From Planctomycetaceae bacterium UBA6894 (GTDB lineage: Bacteria > Planctomycetota > Planctomycetia > Gemmatales > Gemmataceae): a DNA stretch of 6,940 nucleotides. Every line of letters starts with the position of its first letter. Position 1 is the stretch's first letter. The DNA is taken from positions 2,396 through 9,335 of the forward strand of contig DKBS01000151.1 in the NCBI GenBank assembly GCA_002451275.1, in the 5' to 3' direction. The position numbers and the translations under genes are program-made. This document shows, in pieces, positions 5,852 to 6,940 of the stretch. Below the pieces are notes generated by a model, which was not told the DNA's origin, searched no databases, and worked only from the letters and a program-made list of their open reading frames with translations.

Positions 5852-5915
5852 CCCCGCTGGGCGGGGCCGCGTCTGCGGCCCCCTTCATGGTAACCCGGGT
5901 CCGGCCCGAAGGCCG
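5852..5915 (-). promoter_or_regulatory. Cluster of stable hairpins in the kinase leader
   Basis: In minus-strand RNA order there is first a 5-bp stem CGGCC/GGCCG closed by a UUCG tetraloop (5915-5902), an unusually stable fold. Next comes an 8-bp perfect stem GGGGCCGC/GCGGCCCC with a 4-base loop (5882-5863). Last is a 6-bp perfect stem CCCCGC/GCGGGG with a 3-base loop (5866-5852). The last two share the four C's at 5863-5866 and so cannot form together. They lie 54 to 117 bases before the kinase start, in the 200-base gap after the secreted protein gene. They may be a processing, termination or regulatory element. No T run follows directly; TTTT occurs only at 5831-5828, after further C4/G4 blocks. 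Confidence 0.4.
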
Positions 5916-5998
5916 TTGGTCCGCGGGCAGGCACCACCCGGCAGGTCGGAATCCAGCCCCGGCAAAGATCAGCCCGTGGGTGTGATCCGCCGAATCAG

Positions 5999-6676
5999 TT
6001 ACTTTTTGGGATCTTTGCAGTTTTTGTAGTAGATTTCCAACCGCGTCAGTGGTTCCCGGTCTTCGGTTTGGACCGGTTTGCAGCAATCCAGCTCCCTCGA
6101 CCTGGGGCGCTTCAGGTCTTCCAGCCCTTTGGCAACGGGATTGGGGAAGCTGGCCTGGACCGGACCATCCTTGGCGGGGCCCTGGAACCGGACCGGGCCG
6201 TCAAACCGTTCCACCAGGGCGACCCCGACACCTTTGGTGGAGCACCACGCCGGCTCGCCAACCAAGGCCCAATCGACTAGCAGGGTGCCGCCCTCGAGGC
6301 GGGTCCCCGTGAATTCCACCGGGGGCAAGCCTGCCCGGCTTGACGGTAAGGCTTGGCGCACGGCGACCACCATCTGGCGGGACCAGTCGATTTCTTTTAC
6401 ACCGAGGACGCTCTCCAGACTGACGGACGAACTGTTCGGGCGGGACTTGCGGTGAGCCTCCAACTCCGCGGCGGATCTCAGGACCATCGGGGTGGTTGGG
6501 AGTAAGCCACCCAGGGAGCCGTCGCCGTTGCTTTGCCCCGCCTTGGCGAGGATCGCCGGCGGTTTCGGGTCGGCTGCCCATGCCGGTTGCGCCAGGGGGA
6601 CTCCCAGGCAACCCAGGATCATTCCCCCCAGGGTCCATCCCGCCAAGTATCCCAAGGTTCCATACGCGCCAGCCAT
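5999..6676 (-). CDS. Secreted protein with possible PrcB-like core
   Basis: The 225-residue protein begins with a hydrophobic stretch (8-28) and a signal-peptidase site AWA|AD after residue 34, so it should be exported. Residues 62-165 run from VLRSAAELEAH through a DWSRQMVVAVRQ strand to VGVALVERFDGPVRF. This order resembles the PrcB C-terminal-like fold seen in small secreted proteins, but only loosely, and I would not assign a function. The C-terminal third is polar and holds Cys198, Cys199 and Cys220, with Cys145 earlier, which could form disulfides outside the cell. The start at 6676 is chosen for GGAGGG six bases upstream. An ATG at 6697 would add seven residues and supply the positive charge (MRNGG) that the shorter signal peptide lacks; the frame also extends to a GTG at 6757. 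It lies 110 bases after the sigma factor and 200 before the kinase, all in one direction. Confidence 0.75.
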   Translation of the reverse strand: MAGAYGTLGYLAGWTLGGMILGCLGVPLAQPAWAADPKPPAILAKAGQSNGDGSLGGLLPTTPMVLRSAAELEAHRKSRPNSSSVSLESVLGVKEIDWSRQMVVAVRQALPSSRAGLPPVEFTGTRLEGGTLLVDWALVGEPAWCSTKGVGVALVERFDGPVRFQGPAKDGPVQASFPNPVAKGLEDLKRPRSRELDCCKPVQTEDREPLTRLEIYYKNCKDPKK

Positions 6677-6786
6677 CGCCCACCCTCCGTTTCGCATTCG
6701 GGGATGCCGGCTCCAGCAGCCGTCCCCACCCCTCGGTACGGAAGTGATGCGGCCCACCGGACAAGGTTTGGCAAAATTTTTTGGGT
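6677..6786 (-). other. Gap between sigma factor and secreted protein genes
   Basis: The 110 bases after the sigma factor stop begin with an AT-rich patch (A6 then T4 on the minus strand at about 6772-6781) in otherwise GC-rich sequence and end with the GGAGGG that serves the next gene. No clear terminator or promoter could be defined, so cotranscription is plausible but not shown. Confidence 0.35.
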
Positions 6787-6940
6787 TCAGTCCAGGGGCA
6801 GGTCGCCACCGACCTCCTCGGTCAGGCGCAGGCAGGCGGACCGCCAGGCCCGGCGGACCGTCCGCTCGTGCACACCCAGCAGTTCGGCGATCTGCGGCTG
6901 GGTCCAGCCGTGGTAAAAGGCGAGGCTGAACACCTCGCGC
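6787..6940 (-). CDS. ECF-type RNA polymerase sigma factor, C-terminal end
   Basis: Only the last 50 residues are in the window; the rest lies beyond the right edge. They form region 4 of an ECF (sigma-70 family) sigma factor, the helix-turn-helix that reads the -35 element: REVFSLAFYHGWTQPQIAEL followed by LGVHERTVRRAWRSACLRL. The GWTQPQIAELLGV-x-ERTVRR pattern is typical of planctomycete ECF factors, many of which are encoded beside Ser/Thr kinase genes. The stop is TGA at 6787-6789. A 6-bp stem (AGGTCG/CGACCT, 6800-6815) lies inside the end of the gene but has no adjoining T run, so it is not a clear terminator and transcription may continue into the secreted protein gene. Family firm from the HTH; anti-sigma partner not visible. 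Confidence 0.87.
   Translation of the reverse strand, partial: REVFSLAFYHGWTQPQIAELLGVHERTVRRAWRSACLRLTEEVGGDLPLD

Noticed and set aside
5799..6086. An N-terminal extension of the kinase by 96 residues in an open frame.
   Set aside because: The extension overlaps the end of the secreted protein gene, is low in recognisable structure, and covers the hairpin cluster. MEEARIEELLERHAEA at 5798 matches the usual start of this kinase type. An ATG at 5888 remains a weaker alternative.
6492..6929. Several plus-strand frames over the right end.
   Set aside because: They are antisense to the secreted protein and the sigma factor helix-turn-helix and encode arginine- and proline-rich shadow sequence.

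Overview
The window looks like a stretch of a planctomycete chromosome. It is GC-rich overall and carries gene types common in that phylum: an ECF-type sigma factor a short distance upstream of a large Ser/Thr kinase with WD40 repeats, a secreted DUF1080 (3-keto-disaccharide hydrolase-like) protein, and short secreted proteins of unknown role. The phylum is inferred from gene content only; a specific family such as Gemmataceae or Isosphaeraceae cannot be fixed.

Layout, left to right. (1) 1-228, minus: the N-terminal part of an HD-domain protein that runs off the left edge. A possible promoter and a 16-bp perfect palindrome lie upstream of it. (2) 229-686: no conventional gene. It holds an inverted repeat with a purine tract, then a short Arg-rich reading frame with a strong Shine-Dalgarno that runs into a terminator-like hairpin with six T's, placed before the DUF1080 gene. 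(3) 687-1424, plus: secreted DUF1080 protein. (4) 1506-1892, minus: a minimal nucleotidyltransferase (MntA-type antitoxin family) followed by what looks like a broken stub of its HEPN partner (HepT). This stretch is clearly poorer in GC than its surroundings. (5) 1893-2248: no supported gene. (6) 2249-2644, plus: a short TspO/MBR protein lacking the first of the five usual membrane helices. (7) 2730-5798, minus: a 1022-residue Ser/Thr kinase with 14 WD40 repeats and no membrane anchor. (8) 5999-6676, minus: a secreted protein with a possible PrcB-like core. (9) 6787-6940, minus: the C-terminal end of an ECF sigma factor, cut by the right edge.

Genes 9, 8 and 7 run in the same direction and may form a regulatory cassette of sigma factor, exported protein and kinase. 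The 200-base gap before the kinase can form stable hairpins, two of which are mutually exclusive. DUF1080/nucleotidyltransferase and TspO/kinase are convergent pairs. The left half is a mosaic of unrelated single genes with a decayed toxin-antitoxin remnant, which suggests an accessory or rearranged segment. I see no rRNA, tRNA, CRISPR array or intact insertion sequence. The points most worth a second look are the double seven-bladed propeller kinase without its membrane segment, the orphaned antitoxin with a HepT stub, the leader peptide plus terminator before DUF1080, and the alternative hairpins before the kinase.
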